DNA from: Lysobacterales bacterium
GTDB taxonomy: Bacteria; Pseudomonadota; Gammaproteobacteria; Xanthomonadales; SZUA-38
Length of the DNA stretch: 64,000 bases
NCBI GenBank assembly: GCA_030065125.1
Contig: JASJDM010000020.1
Location: 1-64,000 of the forward strand
Direction of reading: 5' to 3'
The translations under genes were made by a program, and so were the position numbers. The notes under the pieces are model-generated. The model was not told where the DNA came from, searched no databases, and was given only the letters and a program-made list of their open reading frames with translations. Positions 1 through 8,079 of this stretch are shown piece by piece (position 1 is the stretch's first letter; every line of letters starts with the position of its first letter).

Positions 1-867
1 GGTCCCCAGATTACCCGTGAACACATTACGGTGGCTTTCCACGGTCGTCAGCTCGCCAATATCGTTGCTGCTGCCAAATGGAAAGCTGGCGCCGCCGATG
101 AGGTTGGGGATGCTGTTTTGCCCCTCCGCATCAACCCCAACACGATTGCCACGTATCAACCCGAAGGACGTTTCGCTGCGCAGGCCGAGATTGCTGTTGC
201 CCGACAAAACGTTGCCACGACCATCGCCGGGCAGCGTGCGCCCCACAATGATTCCATTGGTGCCACTGCCAATACCGAGGCCATTGCGGTTGCCGTTGGC
301 CAGGCCCGTGTCCGGATCCACGCCCAGCCAGTTGCCGGTAATCCAGGAGGCGTTTTCAGAAAAAACAAAAATGCCGTCCCGCGGGAAATCGACGACGGCC
401 AGGTTGATGATTTCACTGCCGCTGGCGCCACGATCCACCACCAGACCCGAGTCTTCATCCACGTCCGACAGATTGCGCCCGTCCAGGATCACCACCGGCG
501 CCAGGCTGGTGAAGCTGTCCCGACCCGGCGCTCCGGGGGCCGTCGAACCATCAATGGTCAGCGTCTCAACGATTCGATCCAGCGGCCCGAGGCCCGCACT
601 GAGGATAATGCGGCCAGCCACCGAAAACTCGATAACATCAGCCCCAGCCAGGGCGTTGGCCTGCTCGACAGCGCCACGCAACGAGCATTCCAGCCGAAAC
701 CCGTCGATAATGTTGCCGCGAACCGTCTCACAGAGTCCATCACCGACATCGTCGTCACTGAAATCCCCAAGGGAATTCACCGTAAACACCGCCGCCCCAG
801 CGCCCCACGCCGCGGTCAACAGCGCCATGGCCAGCAAGGCAGAGCAAAAACTGGATGTCCTTGTCAT
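1..867 (-). CDS. CSLREA-domain secreted parallel beta-helix protein (N-terminal 289 residues; C-terminus beyond the window)
   Basis: The frame is open from an ATG at 867 down to base 1, so the gene continues outside the window. A GGAG ribosome site lies about 8 bases before the ATG. The product starts with a signal peptide (residues 1-26, ending GAGA/A), then FTVNSLGDFSDDDVGDGLCE and, a little later, CSLRGAVEQANALAG. This is the hallmark of the CSLREA domain found at the N-terminus of secreted right-handed beta-helix proteins. Glycine/asparagine-rich turns follow (ITGNWLGVDPDTG, NVLSGNSNLGLRS, IRGNRVGVD), typical of a beta-helix with repeated parallel coils. Function is unknown; export to the envelope or surface is inferred. 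Its C-terminal tail would be worth comparing with the FE-ending tails of the other large secreted proteins here. Confidence 0.85.
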   Translation of the reverse strand, partial: MTRTSSFCSALLAMALLTAAWGAGAAVFTVNSLGDFSDDDVGDGLCETVRGNIIDGFRLECSLRGAVEQANALAGADVIEFSVAGRIILSAGLGPLDRIVETLTIDGSTAPGAPGRDSFTSLAPVVILDGRNLSDVDEDSGLVVDRGASGSEIINLAVVDFPRDGIFVFSENASWITGNWLGVDPDTGLANGNRNGLGIGSGTNGIIVGRTLPGDGRGNVLSGNSNLGLRSETSFGLIRGNRVGVDAEGQNSIPNLIGGASFPFGSSNDIGELTTVESHRNVFTGNLGT

Positions 868-1218
868 CGAAGGGCTCCTTTCCCGTTTTCCGGATTCTTA
901 GAGAAGGGGTACGCAAAAAAGAAGTATAGGGGAACGTTTTGAACGGAATCGGCAGGCTATTTGTGCCAATAGCGCTTGTAATGGCGAAGTCTGAAGCGAG
1001 GCTTCAGGGAAAGTGGTTGGGGCGGCGGGAGTCAAAAACGGGTTATAAAATATTGAAAGATATATTCAAATCAAAAAGACCAATAATCTAATTGCCCCTA
1101 AAAAATCAGCGCCTCTGGGGGCCGAACGGACAAGAATTACTCAAATTCCGAGTTGCGTGCAGTACGTCGCTTCACTCAATGCGAATTTCAGTCGTGCACG
1201 CATTGCAATCTCAATTAG
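868..1218. other. Intergenic region at the left edge of the ssrA island
   Basis: This 351-bp gap holds no convincing gene. A 7-bp-arm hairpin (CTGAAGC at 991-997, GCTTCAG at 1001-1007) lies beside the att-like repeat and could be a displaced ssrA terminator, although no U-run follows. From about 1034 the sequence turns abruptly AT-rich, marking the edge of the island. Confidence 0.5.
1014..1033 (-). repeat. att-like direct repeat: distal copy of the ssrA 3' end
   Basis: On the plus strand this 20-mer reads TGGTTGGGGCGGCGGGAGTC. The last 20 bases of ssrA (7564-7583) read TGGTGGAGGCGGCGGGAGTC, a match at 18 of 20 positions including a run of 13. The repeat is in direct orientation and begins exactly at the complement of the terminal CCA of tmRNA. 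It coincides with the change to AT-rich sequence. This is the pattern left by a tyrosine integrase that targets ssrA. No integrase gene remains between the copies. Confidence 0.7.
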
Positions 1219-2103
1219 TTATCGGGACGCCTTTCCGATGCTCTTTCTTCTTTCTGTTGCGCAATCAAAAATCCAAGCGGGCGACAAATCGGTGATGAGC
1301 GCGATAACCTGAGATGCGACATGCTCTTTAGATCCAGGTTGAATGAAATCATTCGTCTCTTTGTCTCGTGCACTGTAGAATTTAATTCGCGCCTTGATGT
1401 CATCGACATCGTCTTGCGTCGATGCATCCACCAAAAGTCTGCAGGCGCGAAGTAGATCCTCGTCGTTGCGTTCATCGGATAAGTAGCTCTGCACCGCGAG
1501 GTGGGCTTGTTTTCTCATTTGGCCTTTTCTTATCTCGCGCTGGCTCTTGATTGATCTGATTGCCAGAGCAACTAGCAGGACTGAAAGCGCGAACGCAGCT
1601 ATCCGCACCCAACTCAATGGGTCCTTTACCATGAGATAGGGAAGCCCAAAGTTTAAATATGCCCGGCGCAAGAATTCCAAAGTCGGAGCGAGAAAGCCGA
1701 ACAGCCAAAGGACGGCAGACGAAGCATAAAGCAGCCCAATTCCGGTGCCGTGGTCGACTTTGAATTTCATGCCTAGCATTCGAATTGTTAACCAAGGTCG
1801 CGGGCGGTGGCAAAAAGTACCATCTGGAAGGTCGACCATTCTCTCAATTAACGCTGCGCGACTCACAAGCTCACCATACAGTTGGTCATTTCGATAGTTG
1901 TAGGTTGCAAGTCCAACAGTTACAACTAGGCCAAAAGCCGAAAAGACTAAGTTCTGTACTGTTAGGCTACCCCCAGTAATCAAAGTCGCTGCGGCAGTTG
2001 CGATGGGTAGGAACGCCAAAAGTTTAAAGCGTATCTCCGTCAATAGCCGGAAATTGCCGCAAATCCCGTCGTATTCTTTGAGAAGTGCTTCGTGACGTTC
2101 CAT
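1219..2103 (-). CDS. Hypothetical four-TM membrane protein
   Basis: I do not recognise the family. The 294-residue product has two hydrophobic segments near the N-terminus (about 27-43 and 50-70). A loop with a charged patch follows, then two more hydrophobic segments around 120-143 and 165-185. The C-terminal ~100 residues are soluble and charged (RKGQMRKQAHLAVQSYLSDE, then KARIKFYSARDKETNDF). The 2+2 helix layout with a cytoplasmic tail recalls SLATT-like 2TM effectors, but no family motif proves it. It lies in the AT-richer island next to ssrA and is transcribed in the same direction as the TonB-dependent receptor upstream of it (205-bp gap). No good ribosome site precedes the ATG. Confidence 0.7.
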   Translation of the reverse strand: MERHEALLKEYDGICGNFRLLTEIRFKLLAFLPIATAAATLITGGSLTVQNLVFSAFGLVVTVGLATYNYRNDQLYGELVSRAALIERMVDLPDGTFCHRPRPWLTIRMLGMKFKVDHGTGIGLLYASSAVLWLFGFLAPTLEFLRRAYLNFGLPYLMVKDPLSWVRIAAFALSVLLVALAIRSIKSQREIRKGQMRKQAHLAVQSYLSDERNDEDLLRACRLLVDASTQDDVDDIKARIKFYSARDKETNDFIQPGSKEHVASQVIALITDLSPAWIFDCATERRKSIGKASR

Positions 2104-2307
2104 CGGTTTGGTACCAAATGACCCCTTAGTTTTCGGGAGGCGCTAGGTCGACTCTTCCCGACCTGGCATCTCCGCCAGTAACTGGAGGCTCTACGAATTT
2201 GCGATTCGGGGTTAAGCCTTGCATTGCCACATTTGTCCTACCTCACATTTGTGTCGAGGGTGTCGCCCGAACCTCGACCGTGACTAAGCTGGTACTTGCG
2301 AATTCCG

Positions 2308-4482
2308 CTACTGGAAGCGCAACGTTGCTCGAATTCCACCAGTTCTTGGCCGACCCAAAAAAGTCTCTTCGTTGAATCCGGCGTCTCTACAGCAAAGGGT
2401 CTCAACATATTCGTCCAATGCGTTATCCAAAAACACCTCAACCCGCCAGTTTTGCCAGGCGATTCCGGTTCTGAGGTTTAGCAGGGAATAGTCCGAGAGC
2501 GGCCTAGCCACAGGTTCATTGACGTCGAAATAGGATATTCGCGAGTCCACATATTGTAGGTCGATGCGGCTGAACCCCTGGATTCCCTCAGTCAAAGAAT
2601 AATCAAAGGTCACTGAACCAGAGGCTGTTAATTTTGGAACGTTGGGAAGTTGTCGGCCGGCTATTGCATTGAGCTCGGGGTTATCCTCTGTTAGTTCGGA
2701 ATCGTTGTAGCCGAGGCTGCCTTGTATAGTCAGAAAACTATTGAGTGAAGCGCGAAGATCAATCTCTAGACCTCGGCTGCGCGCGTCGCCAGCGTTTTCA
2801 AAGAATCCCAAAAAGCATTCTTGGGTTTGGAGGTTTATTTGAATATCAGACCAATCAATATGAAACAGTGTGGCGTTTACGTTGACGCGACCCGCAGCGA
2901 ATGTCAGTTTGCTGCCTAGCTCGTAATTGACCAAGCTGTCCTCGTCAATGATCGCAGGAACCCGACAGTCTTGAACCCTGTCGGCGGGGTTCAGCTGGCC
3001 TGGTCTGAACCCCATTGAAACAAGTCCATAAACCATCAGGTCCTCTGAAGGGGACCAGGAAAGCGATAGCTTACCGGTTGCCCCATTGGACTGGCCGGCG
3101 ACGGCGCCGTCGACTGGCCCAAAAAAGCCTCTGCCACTTGTTTGAAGTGACTGTTCTATGTCATACCAACGCGCACCCGCCGTGGCTGTCCATTCCTCTG
3201 AAAGCGGGTAGTGAATGTCACCGAATATGGCAATGTCTTCACGGTTCGTTAAGTTGAGAACGTCGGAGAAGGACTCGTCTGGTTCAGGCGGGAATGCCCG
3301 TTCCCGTCGGTCACCATCTTGATGCAGGTAGTAGAGTCCCAGAAGCCACTCAAGGGCCTCACTGGATTGACTGAACCGAATTTCCTGGACCCAGTCCACT
3401 TGGTTTGACCTAACGCCAAATCCAGCTGGAAAAATGAAGCCGAACGCTCCAGATAGCTCCCTGTGCGCATCACCGACAACATCAACGTCTCGTTCAAACC
3501 AAGAACTTAATGAGACCAACTCACCGTTCTCAAAAGTTTTGGTGAGCCTTAGTGATGCCAGTGCAATGTCTTCTTTTCGGAAATCATCCACCAGATTCGC
3601 AACCTGGTAAGGAGGATTCGTGATAAATCCAAACTCCGGCACACCAGTGGGATCTTGAAAATCCAGTCCACCAATGTCGCGTTTTTCACCCTGAACGCGC
3701 GCGAGTACCTCTAGGGAATCCGTCGCGTTGCTTTTGAAAGACAATCGAGCGCCGTAGGCATCCTCCCAGTTGCCATTAGGTCTTTCCTGCCCGATGTCGT
3801 CAATGTAGCCTGGGGTGTCGTGATAAAAGGCTGCTAGCCTGAACGCCGATGTCCCAGTCGCGACTGGCTGATTCAAAACGGCGTCAATCCGGTACCCCGT
3901 GCCGCCATGTGTAGTTGAACTTGCTTCAGTCCGAACTAACGATTCAAAGCGCAACAGCTCAGGTTCACGGGTTATGACGCGAACTGCGCCTCCCATTGCG
4001 TTTGCGCCAACGTGAGTTCCTTGCGGGCCTCGCAATACCTCAACACGTGCAACGTCAATCAGAGTTGGTTCGCTGGGAGTCTGCGTAAGGCCTGGAATAT
4101 GAGTGATGGGTGAATCGTCGTGGTAAAAGGCGATCAGGGACTCCGGGGCCTGGGGATTGTCTGAGTCCGTAAGCCCGCGAATTGAGACTCTCTCGCCCCC
4201 TGAAAATCCCGGGGTAGAGCTCAAAGACGCCACGGTGCGCCAAAAATCTTCAAGTCGCTCGTAGCCAGCGGCTTCCAACTCGTCTCCATCGAGCACGCCG
4301 ACGCTAAGCGCAACTTTCTGTAGGGGCGCGGCCCTTTTGGTAGCCGTGACGATGATTTCTTCGAGCGCCTCTGAGCCAGAAGTCGCATCCAGACTGATGC
4401 CCAAAACTGCTGCGATAGCGATTTCAGTAAGCACGCCCCTTACTCCCCCCGGCTGCTGACACAAGACTAGCACTAAACTCAC
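2308..4482 (-). CDS. TonB-dependent outer-membrane receptor
   Basis: This is a 724-residue receptor for active uptake across the outer membrane, driven by TonB-ExbBD. After a hydrophobic N-terminal segment comes a TonB-box-like EEIIVTATKRAAPLQ. A plug domain follows (ERVSIRGLTDSDNPQAPESL, then DVARVEVLRGPQG and GANAMGGAVRVITREP), and a beta-barrel runs to the end with the typical C-terminal FLGRPRTGGIRATLRFQ. The ligand cannot be read from the sequence; the overall type resembles the broad FecA/FyuA-like group. The start is uncertain: GTG at 4482, or GTG at 4434 with a better AAGGGG-type site. Its 5' end is only 39 bp from the divergent kinase gene, so the promoters must overlap coding sequence or one transcript is leaderless. 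Base composition is lower in GC than the flanking chromosome. Confidence 0.92.
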   Translation of the reverse strand: MSLVLVLCQQPGGVRGVLTEIAIAAVLGISLDATSGSEALEEIIVTATKRAAPLQKVALSVGVLDGDELEAAGYERLEDFWRTVASLSSTPGFSGGERVSIRGLTDSDNPQAPESLIAFYHDDSPITHIPGLTQTPSEPTLIDVARVEVLRGPQGTHVGANAMGGAVRVITREPELLRFESLVRTEASSTTHGGTGYRIDAVLNQPVATGTSAFRLAAFYHDTPGYIDDIGQERPNGNWEDAYGARLSFKSNATDSLEVLARVQGEKRDIGGLDFQDPTGVPEFGFITNPPYQVANLVDDFRKEDIALASLRLTKTFENGELVSLSSWFERDVDVVGDAHRELSGAFGFIFPAGFGVRSNQVDWVQEIRFSQSSEALEWLLGLYYLHQDGDRRERAFPPEPDESFSDVLNLTNREDIAIFGDIHYPLSEEWTATAGARWYDIEQSLQTSGRGFFGPVDGAVAGQSNGATGKLSLSWSPSEDLMVYGLVSMGFRPGQLNPADRVQDCRVPAIIDEDSLVNYELGSKLTFAAGRVNVNATLFHIDWSDIQINLQTQECFLGFFENAGDARSRGLEIDLRASLNSFLTIQGSLGYNDSELTEDNPELNAIAGRQLPNVPKLTASGSVTFDYSLTEGIQGFSRIDLQYVDSRISYFDVNEPVARPLSDYSLLNLRTGIAWQNWRVEVFLDNALDEYVETLCCRDAGFNEETFLGRPRTGGIRATLRFQ

Positions 4483-4521
4483 TTGCCTTGACGGCGTTGC
4501 ACAAATATTTTAGTTCATGGA

Positions 4522-7389
4522 ATGTCTAAATTCCCGAAAATCACACTTCAAAACTACCGCCTACTGTCACTCCTCGGCGAAGGCGGAATGGGTAAGGTTT
4601 GGCTCGCTGAGCAACGAAGCCCACGTCGAAAGGTTGCAATCAAAGTAATCGAGCCCGACGAAAAAATTCCTCCGATAGTGCTCAAGAAACTAGCTGAGGA
4701 AGGCGATACTGCCGCTCAATTTGAGCACGATAACCTTGTGCAGGTTATCGAGGCCGGCATCGTGGATGGCCATTACTTTCTTGTCATGCAATATCTCCCG
4801 GGAGGGACTCTCGAAGAGCGCTTGGCCAAAGGCGGAGTGTCAGTTGGCGAAATCAGAGACATTGGGGTCAAAATTGCCGGGGCGTTGGGTTCGATACACG
4901 CGGAAGGATACATTCACCGTGACGTGAAGCCTGCCAATATTTTATTCACGGCCAAGGGAAAGCCGGTTCTGGCGGATTTCGGTGTGGCAAAGCAGGCTGA
5001 TTCCGTTGGTGCGCTTACCAAGGCGGGCATCTCGATTGGCACCCCTATCTACATGAGTCCTGAGCAGGTTTCAGGGGATACGCTCGATGGAAGGTCTGAC
5101 CTCTATAGTCTGGGTATTGTGCTGTTCGAAGCTCTAACAGGCGCTCCGCCGTTTCGTGGAAGCACCTCCCACGAAATCAAGCAAGCCCACTTAAACGACG
5201 TTCCGGAAATGCTGCCCGGACACGAAGAGTTTCAACCGATTGTCGATCGTCTCCTGGCCAAATTGCCTCACAAACGCTTCGAAAACGCTGACGCATTGGT
5301 GGAAGCATTGTCTGTTCTGGAGGTTGGAAACGGGTTTGTAGCTGAGAGGATCTCAGAGAGCACTGCAGAATGTGCAAATCACTCCACCGCCACCCAATGG
5401 TTTCAGGACCTCAAAAAACGCCGGGTGTTCCGAACGGCAGCCATATATGTGGCGCTGGCATGGGGATTCACTGAGATTGCTACGACCGTGGCAGATACCT
5501 ACGAAGCTCCTCAGTGGATTACGAAGGCCTTGGTTTCGGCGTTCGTGGCCGGTTTTCCAATTGCCGTCCTTTTAGCTTGGCTGTATGACCTTCGTGTTGT
5601 TCGATCTCAGCCCGCTGGAAGGGGGCGGAGATTGCGAACCCTGAGGCTCCTGGCGGGATTGACAGTAGTATCAGCGGTAACCGTGGGTTTGTACTGGCTT
5701 CTTGCAAATTTTGACAGTAAAGATCACGTGCCCGAATTCGGCTTCCCCACGCCGATTACCAGCTTGGAGGGATTTGAGAGGTACCCATCGCTGTCTCCCG
5801 ATGGCGGTCACGTGGCTTTCTCTCTCCAAAAAGGAAAAGACGATTCTGCATCAAGAATCTATGTGATGGACCTGGAAAGCAGAGAACCAATTCCTTTCTC
5901 CGATCGTGATGATGCATTTGAAACTGCTCCTGCCTGGTCTCCAGATGGCACCGAAGTCGTTTTTATTCGAAGAAGAGATGATCAGTTTTTTGACTTGGTC
6001 AAAAAACCGCTCGTTGGCGGCTCAGAGGGCTCAATAATCCCCAAACCGATTCGGCAACACTTTGAAAATCCGCCAGATGCATACAAGGGGCAGTACGGAA
6101 TCGATTTTTCGCCGGATGGAGAGGTTTTGGCAGTTCCCGATTCTGATGAATCAAACAGAATCACTGGGATCTATTTTCTGGATTTGGTGACAGGAGAAAG
6201 CACTCGATTCACATTTCCTGAGTCTAACTGGTACGACACCAATCCCCGTTTCTCACCCGATGGGACCACCTTGACGTTTTTGCGCAGGCAGAATGCAGGA
6301 GGTTACATGGCCCGAGCCTGCATCAAGAACATTAAGCGTCCTCAAGTCCGTTGCCTTACGGATCAGGGACTGTACACCGATGTTGATTGGACTCCAGACT
6401 CCAAATCGATTCTTGTCTCCAGCCCGTTGCCGAACGCCCCGCTTGCTCTTGTTGATATTGCCAGCGGAGACCGTTTTGATGTGCCCTCTGTTGTCAGCTC
6501 ATTTCAGGTCACGGTGTCAAGAAGCGCGAGCCAATTGATCTACTCTGCTGATTATGAGGACTATGACCTTTGGAGATTGCCCGGCCCAAAAGCGGCCATT
6601 GGTTCTGAGGCCAGTCCAATTGTCAGGTCAACAAAAATCGACACAATGGGCACATTTTCTCCAGATGGAAGCAAGATTGCGTTTATGTCTACGCGGCTTG
6701 GGTCCCCAGAAGTCTGGATTGCGGAAGCCGACGGATCAAAGCCGAGACAGATAACTGACTTGGGGTTTTCGACACACCCGGAGTGGTCTCCCGATGGAAG
6801 CTTGATTTTGTTCAATGGATGCGAACGGGCAGGCTTGTGCGATGCATACTCTGTTTCGGTTTCCGGTGGCCTGGTTACTAATGTCACCGACGATGAGATG
6901 GAGGATTCGATTCCGAGTTGGACTGGGGATGGAAACTCGATACTGACGCAAGCCACATCAGAGGAGTGCGGAGGACGGCAATTGTGGATTAAGCGACTCG
7001 ATGATGGCGTAGGAAAGCAGATTGCTTCCTGTGTGCTTAGGCCACGAGAGGGCCCAGATGGCAGGGTTTATTTTTGGGATTTCTCGAACAAGGAACTTAG
7101 CAGCATAAATATCGACGGTGACGATCTGCGATCGGAAATCAAAAACGCCGTTTGGCACAGCTGGTCTTTCTGGGAAGACAATCTCGTATTTTTGACAATC
7201 GAGAATACGATTGAAATGTTAAATCTGGAGACCCGAAACCTTACCCAGATTGGGCCCGCGCAACATTACGAAAACAGCGTGACCGCTGGTCTATCGGTTG
7301 ATCCTGATGGAACTTGGATTCTGCACACGAAACTGAACGACAGCGGCAGTGACTTGTCGCTGGTCCCGATCACCATGGACAGTCAATAG
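4522..7389 (+). CDS. Transmembrane Ser/Thr protein kinase with C-terminal PD40/TolB-like beta-propeller
   Basis: A 955-residue receptor-type kinase. Residues about 11-270 form a Hanks-type kinase with all key elements: glycine loop LGEGGMGKVW (18-27), Lys41, HRDVKPAN (132-139) and DFG (152-154). A juxtamembrane part (KKRRVFRTAAIYVALAWGFT) leads into two or three membrane segments up to about residue 395. This layout is also seen in proteins that couple signalling domains to TolB-like propellers. The rest is a chain of PD40/WD40-like blades, with repeated FSPDGxxL/AWSPDGxEVVF motifs, presumably periplasmic. It probably senses an external ligand and phosphorylates cytoplasmic targets. It is divergent from the TonB-dependent receptor and inside the ssrA-linked AT-richer block. 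No strong ribosome site precedes the ATG. Confidence 0.93.
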   Translation: MSKFPKITLQNYRLLSLLGEGGMGKVWLAEQRSPRRKVAIKVIEPDEKIPPIVLKKLAEEGDTAAQFEHDNLVQVIEAGIVDGHYFLVMQYLPGGTLEERLAKGGVSVGEIRDIGVKIAGALGSIHAEGYIHRDVKPANILFTAKGKPVLADFGVAKQADSVGALTKAGISIGTPIYMSPEQVSGDTLDGRSDLYSLGIVLFEALTGAPPFRGSTSHEIKQAHLNDVPEMLPGHEEFQPIVDRLLAKLPHKRFENADALVEALSVLEVGNGFVAERISESTAECANHSTATQWFQDLKKRRVFRTAAIYVALAWGFTEIATTVADTYEAPQWITKALVSAFVAGFPIAVLLAWLYDLRVVRSQPAGRGRRLRTLRLLAGLTVVSAVTVGLYWLLANFDSKDHVPEFGFPTPITSLEGFERYPSLSPDGGHVAFSLQKGKDDSASRIYVMDLESREPIPFSDRDDAFETAPAWSPDGTEVVFIRRRDDQFFDLVKKPLVGGSEGSIIPKPIRQHFENPPDAYKGQYGIDFSPDGEVLAVPDSDESNRITGIYFLDLVTGESTRFTFPESNWYDTNPRFSPDGTTLTFLRRQNAGGYMARACIKNIKRPQVRCLTDQGLYTDVDWTPDSKSILVSSPLPNAPLALVDIASGDRFDVPSVVSSFQVTVSRSASQLIYSADYEDYDLWRLPGPKAAIGSEASPIVRSTKIDTMGTFSPDGSKIAFMSTRLGSPEVWIAEADGSKPRQITDLGFSTHPEWSPDGSLILFNGCERAGLCDAYSVSVSGGLVTNVTDDEMEDSIPSWTGDGNSILTQATSEECGGRQLWIKRLDDGVGKQIASCVLRPREGPDGRVYFWDFSNKELSSINIDGDDLRSEIKNAVWHSWSFWEDNLVFLTIENTIEMLNLETRNLTQIGPAQHYENSVTAGLSVDPDGTWILHTKLNDSGSDLSLVPITMDSQ

Positions 7390-7563
7390 CCTGGGAAATG
7401 GGCCACTCATTTCTCCTGCGGCGTGCATTAGTGCAACCCGGAAAGTGATAGCCCCAGCGTGCGCGGATAAGGCGGATGACTGGGAAGGGGAGATCCGGAT
7501 TTTTTGTGAGAGGTTCGCCTGACTTTCCCGTACAACGCTTTCCGCTGCGCGCAAAGCGAAGAC

Positions 7564-7926
7564 TGGTGGAGGCGGCGGGAGTCGAACCCGCGTCCGTCCG
7601 TCCTCTGCCTCAGGGTCTACATGCTTAGCCGAATCTTCAATTTAGCTGGCGGCTACCCGATCGGCGGGGAAAACCGTCAGCGATCCTGATTAGGTTTTAA
7701 CGCATCCACTTCAGGCGAGCTTCAACGCGATCCCGTGTAAGGTGACGTCTCGAATCTGATCGCACAGGCACGGTGTCAGTGAGACGGCTTCTACCGGTTA
7801 TTAAGCGGCGAGAGCGTAGTTGTCGTCGTTGGCAACTATAAGTTTGCAAAGGGATTTACGAGGGTCCTTGCGTCCTCGGCATGCACCTGCAGGTTTCGCG
7901 ACCGACGTCGAAGCCAGTACGCCCCC
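7564..7926 (-). ncRNA. ssrA: tmRNA (transfer-messenger RNA)
   Basis: On the minus strand the RNA begins GGGGGCGTACTGGCTTCGACG and ends with TTCGACTCCCGCCGCCTCCA plus CCA/encoded 3' end. The two ends pair as a tRNA-like acceptor stem, and a T-arm-like TTCGACTC is present. The internal mRNA part encodes the tag ANDDNYALAA (7833 down to 7804), followed by tandem TAA stops, with the usual TAGTT just before the resume codon GCC. Length is 363 nt, normal for a one-piece tmRNA. It rescues stalled ribosomes with SmpB and tags proteins for ClpXP and related proteases. The 3' end is the apparent integration site of the neighbouring island. Confidence 0.97.
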
Positions 7927-7983
7927 ATACAAGTTTCAGTCAATCCTTAGGCCGTCTCGGGGTTGAAAAGTTCCCTTTGTGAA

Positions 7984-8030
7984 GACCTGCGGAAGGTGGC
8001 GAATAGTGCGCCTCTTTTTACTTCAAATCA
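7984..8030 (-). promoter_or_regulatory. Candidate ssrA promoter
   Basis: Reading the minus strand upstream of tmRNA there is TTGATT, a 17-base spacer and CACTAT. This would start transcription a few tens of bases before the mature 5' end, which RNase P would trim. Both boxes are only partial matches to consensus, so this is tentative. Confidence 0.25.
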
Positions 8031-8079
8031 AGTTCTTATCAGATTTATCCAGATCCTCAGCGATGCTGGCACGAAACCC

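Noticed and set aside
31..942. Plus-strand open frames of about 300 residues over the first kilobase
   Set aside because: They are antisense shadows of the CSLREA gene, whose minus-strand frame has a signal peptide, ribosome site and family motif.
7390..7563. Integrase remnant beside ssrA
   Set aside because: All frames of this 174-bp gap were considered and nothing resembling tyrosine recombinase motifs was seen.
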